DNA of 7,944 nt from Actinomycetes bacterium. GTDB taxonomy: Bacteria; Actinomycetota; Actinomycetes; Actinomycetales; Cellulomonadaceae. Below are positions 5,923 through 7,944 of the stretch, one piece after another. Position 1 is the stretch's first letter. Every line of letters begins with the position of its first letter. The notes beneath the pieces were generated by a model. That model saw only the letters and a program-made list of their open reading frames with translations, was not told the DNA's origin and made no database searches. The position numbers and the translations under genes are program-made. The stretch is taken from NCBI GenBank assembly GCA_023388235.1, contig JAEWGQ010000384.1, positions 1 through 7,944 of the forward strand. Direction: 5' to 3'.

Positions 5923-5945
5923 TCAGGAGGGGCGCGGACCGTCCG
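5906..5945 (+). terminator. Strong hairpin terminator candidate downstream of phoH2
   Basis: An 18-base-pair stem pairs 5906-5923 with 5928-5945 around the loop CAGG (5924-5927), with only two G-U wobbles. It starts 22 bases after the phoH2 stop and separates phoH2 from the receptor gene. There is no T-run. The stem is nearly symmetric, but no gene converges from the right, so it should serve phoH2. Confidence 0.7.
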
Positions 5946-5962
5946 ATGGGAGGGGCGTCAGA

Positions 5963-6007
5963 CCGGCACCGAGGGGGCTGGTGCCGGAGTCCGCACCGGC
6001 CCCGGAG
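5963..6007 (+). promoter_or_regulatory. Receptor-gene 5' leader with two mutually exclusive stems beside the ribosome binding site
   Basis: Stem A pairs CCGGCACC (5963-5970) with GGTGCCGG (5980-5987). Stem B pairs GGGGCTGGTGC (5974-5984) with GCACCGGCCCC (5993-6003), 11 pairs with one G-U. Both use GGTGC at 5980-5984, so only one can form. Stem B ends on the base before the ribosome binding site GGAG (6004-6007), which is 6 bases from ATG 6014. The layout resembles a translation-controlling leader, but I recognise no riboswitch class and GC-rich DNA forms stems easily. Confidence 0.4.
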
Positions 6008-6013
6008 ACACCG

Positions 6014-7944
6014 ATGCCCCTGCCCCGCCTGCGCACCAGCCTGCGCGCCCAGCTCGTCGCGACGGGAGCCGGCGCCGTCGCCGTGACCGCCGCCCTGCTC
6101 ACCGCGGTCGGCGGCTGGCAGGTGTCCGGCCTGGCCCGGGACGCGGGCCACGACGTCGACGTGCTCACGCGCGACGCGATGACGCAGACCACGCAGCAGG
6201 CGATCACGCTCGTGAGCACGCAGGTCGCGACCGTGACGGACCGGATGGCGGCCGACCTGCGCGTCGCCGAGCAGACCCTCGCGCAGGCCGGCCCGGTCAC
6301 GTTCGGCGGCACCGAGCACTGGACGGTCACCGACCAGGCGGCGGGCACGTCCCGCGAGGTCGACCTGCCGCGGCTGCTGGTGGGCGGCACGTGGCTCGGC
6401 CGGACCACCGACCCCGCGGCCGCCGTGCCGGTCGTCGACGACATCAGCACCCTGCTGGGCGCGTCGGTCACCGTGTTCCAGCGGGTCGACGACGGCGGCG
6501 ACATGCTGCGGGTCGCCACCAGCGTGCGCGGGACCGACGGCACCCGCGCCATCGGCACCGCGATCGCCGCCACGGCGCCGGACGGGTCGCCGAACCCCGT
6601 GGTCGCCGCGCTGCTTGCCGGCCAGCCGTACTACGGCACCGCGCAGGTGGTCGGCCAGCCGTACGTCACGGCGTACGCCCCGCTCGTCGTGGACGGGTCG
6701 GTCGCGGGCGCGCTGTTCGTCGGGGTGCCGCAGGCCGACGTGGACGAGCCGCTGCGCGCGGCGCTCGCCCGGGTCGCGGTCGGCGAGCACGGGTACCTGA
6801 CGGTCGCCGACGACGCCGGGGCGTGGGTCGTGCCGCCGCCGGGCACTGCGGCCGCCGACGGGTCGCGCCTGGTCGCCGCCGCCGCGGACCTCGCCGAGGG
6901 GGAGACCGCCACCGAGCGCGTCGACCTCGGGGACGGCGCCGCCGCCACCGTGCAGGTCGCCCGGTACGCGCCGTGGGGGTGGACCGTCGCCGCGTGGGGC
7001 CTGGACGCCGACCTCCGGGCCGTCTCCGACGAGCTCACGGCCGGGTCCGCGACGCTCGTGCGGACGCTGCTGGTGGTGGGCCTGGTCGTCGCCGTGCTCG
7101 CCGTCGCGCTCGTCGTGTGGATCTCCGGGCGCGTGGTGGGCCGGGTCGGGCGGCTGACCGAGGCCCTGCGCCGCGTGGCCGACCGGGACCTGTCCGTCGA
7201 GGTGCGCGGCGAGGGGCACGACGAGATCGGGGTCATGGGCACCGCGCTCGGCGAGGCCATCGACGCGATGCACGCCGCGCTCAGCCGGATGCGCGCGGGC
7301 GCGGAGTCCGTGCGCAGCACCGCCGGCCGGCTCGACGGGTCCTCCGGCACGCTCGAGGCGGCCGCGGGACGGACCGTGTCCCGGGCCGAGGGCGCCGCGG
7401 GCTCCGCGTCCGTCGTGAGCTCCGAGGTGCAGACCGTCACCGCCGCGATGACCGAGATGCGGGCGTCCATCGAGTCCGTCGCCCAGGACGTCACCGCCGC
7501 GTCCGGCCAGGCGGCGCAGGCCGTGGGCATCACCGACGCGGCAGCAGGCGCGGCGGACCGGCTCGCGGCGTCCACGTCGCAGATCGCGGCCGTCCTCGAC
7601 ACCGTCACGGCCATCGCCGGGCAGACCCACCTGCTCGCCCTGAACGCCACCATCGAGGCCGCCCGCGCCGGGTCCGCCGGCGCCGGATTCGCCGTGGTCG
7701 CCGGCGAGGTCAAGGACCTGGCCCAGCAGACGTCGAGCGCGATCGGCACCATCGCCCCCGTGCTCGAGGCCGTCACGCGCGACGCCGCCGACGTGCAGAG
7801 CGCCGTCGCCCGGATCTCGCAGGCCGTCAGCACCGTCGACGGGCTCCAGGGCGCGGTGTCCGCCGTCGTCGAGGAGCAGAGCGCGACCACGTCCGAGATC
7901 GAGCGCAACCTGCTCGTCGCGGCCGAGTCGACCGCCGACATCGC
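6014..7944 (+). CDS. Methyl-accepting chemotaxis protein with extracellular Cache-type sensor (3' end outside window)
   Basis: The frame is open from ATG 6014 to the window edge, giving 643 residues with the C-terminus missing. GGAG at 6004-6007 supports the start. Architecture: TM1 about 14-35; extracellular sensor about 36-348; TM2 about 352-372; HAMP about 373-425 with DEIG at 403-406; then the coiled-coil signalling domain. The sensor carries [16 protein letters not shown] (154-169) and RAIGTAI (from 178), typical of Cache_3-Cache_2/sCache sensors of small organic ligands. The CheA/CheW-binding tip reads [17 protein letters not shown]; Leu540, Leu541, Leu543, Asn544, Glu548 and Arg551 match the trimer-contact positions of E. 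coli Tsr. His539 replaces the Asn usual in QTN. The receptor should control CheA in chemoreceptor arrays. The ligand is unknown, and about 30 or more residues are probably missing. Confidence 0.93.
   Translation, partial: MPLPRLRTSLRAQLVATGAGAVAVTAALLTAVGGWQVSGLARDAGHDVDVLTRDAMTQTTQQAITLVSTQVATVTDRMAADLRVAEQTLAQAGPVTFGGTEHWTVTDQAAGTSREVDLPRLLVGGTWLGRTTDPAAAVPVVDDISTLLGASVTVFQRVDDGGDMLRVATSVRGTDGTRAIGTAIAATAPDGSPNPVVAALLAGQPYYGTAQVVGQPYVTAYAPLVVDGSVAGALFVGVPQADVDEPLRAALARVAVGEHGYLTVADDAGAWVVPPPGTAAADGSRLVAAAADLAEGETATERVDLGDGAAATVQVARYAPWGWTVAAWGLDADLRAVSDELTAGSATLVRTLLVVGLVVAVLAVALVVWISGRVVGRVGRLTEALRRVADRDLSVEVRGEGHDEIGVMGTALGEAIDAMHAALSRMRAGAESVRSTAGRLDGSSGTLEAAAGRTVSRAEGAAGSASVVSSEVQTVTAAMTEMRASIESVAQDVTAASGQAAQAVGITDAAAGAADRLAASTSQIAAVLDTVTAIAGQTHLLALNATIEAARAGSAGAGFAVVAGEVKDLAQQTSSAIGTIAPVLEAVTRDAADVQSAVARISQAVSTVDGLQGAVSAVVEEQSATTSEIERNLLVAAESTADI

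Noticed and set aside
5941..6013. c-di-GMP riboswitch or FliA/WhiG-type promoter before the chemoreceptor gene
   Set aside because: The conserved riboswitch core bases are absent. A CCGAT at 5943-5947 recalls a GCCGATAA -10, but there is no TAAA at the right distance.
5852..7630. A 592-codon open frame on the minus strand across the chemoreceptor gene
   Set aside because: Its product is a low-complexity run of Arg, Gly, His and Asp with no domain, while the plus strand encodes a complete sensor, HAMP and signalling layout. Long antisense frames are expected at this GC content.
6631..7941. A second minus-strand frame of 436 codons inside the chemoreceptor gene
   Set aside because: It is rich in Ser, Ala, Thr and Arg without any motif, the usual shadow of a GC-rich gene in another frame.

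Overview
The window is very GC-rich, with almost every codon ending in G or C. It encodes the C-terminal part of a mycothiol S-conjugate amidase (Mca), so the source is an actinobacterium. The methyl-accepting chemotaxis receptor at the right edge points to a motile lineage; a Cellulomonas-like member of the Micrococcales would fit, but this is an inference from style and gene content. The region looks like ordinary chromosome. I see no insertion sequence, phage gene, tRNA, rRNA or CRISPR array.

Layout, left to right. Positions 1-1834 hold a tightly packed plus-strand operon: the end of mca, a small membrane protein with an in-frame repeat tail, and a Nit-type carbon-nitrogen hydrolase. Each gene overlaps the next by 4 bases (GTGA). 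Only 6 bases further on, a minus-strand pair ends convergently: trhA (hemolysin III/PAQR family, GTG at 3300) followed 17 bases later by a stand-alone RelQ-like (p)ppGpp synthetase (ATG at 2611). A divergent intergenic region (3301-3499) carries a tandem palindromic operator-like element next to trhA and a TAGCGT -10-like box in front of a short-chain Z-isoprenyl diphosphate synthase (3500-4261). After a strong hairpin and a possible 41-codon leader ORF comes phoH2, a PIN-domain/PhoH-ATPase fusion (4537-5883). A very long hairpin follows it. Then comes a 5' leader with two mutually exclusive stems, and a chemotaxis receptor that runs off the right edge (6014-7944+).

The order mca, small membrane protein, trhA (reverse), short-chain Z-prenyl synthase, phoH2 matches the Mycobacterium tuberculosis order Rv1082, Rv1083, Rv1085c, Rv1086, Rv1095, so the backbone is an old actinobacterial neighbourhood. 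The carbon-nitrogen hydrolase and the alarmone synthetase occupy the slot between the Rv1083 and Rv1085c equivalents. The genes join thiol detoxification (Mca, perhaps the Nit-like amidase), stringent signalling (alarmone synthetase), membrane and prenyl metabolism (TrhA, Z-prenyl synthase), RNA handling (PhoH2) and chemotaxis. I do not see a clearly new multi-gene system. The best leads are non-coding: the tandem operator at 3343-3372, the alternative stems before the receptor gene, and the leader ORF before phoH2.
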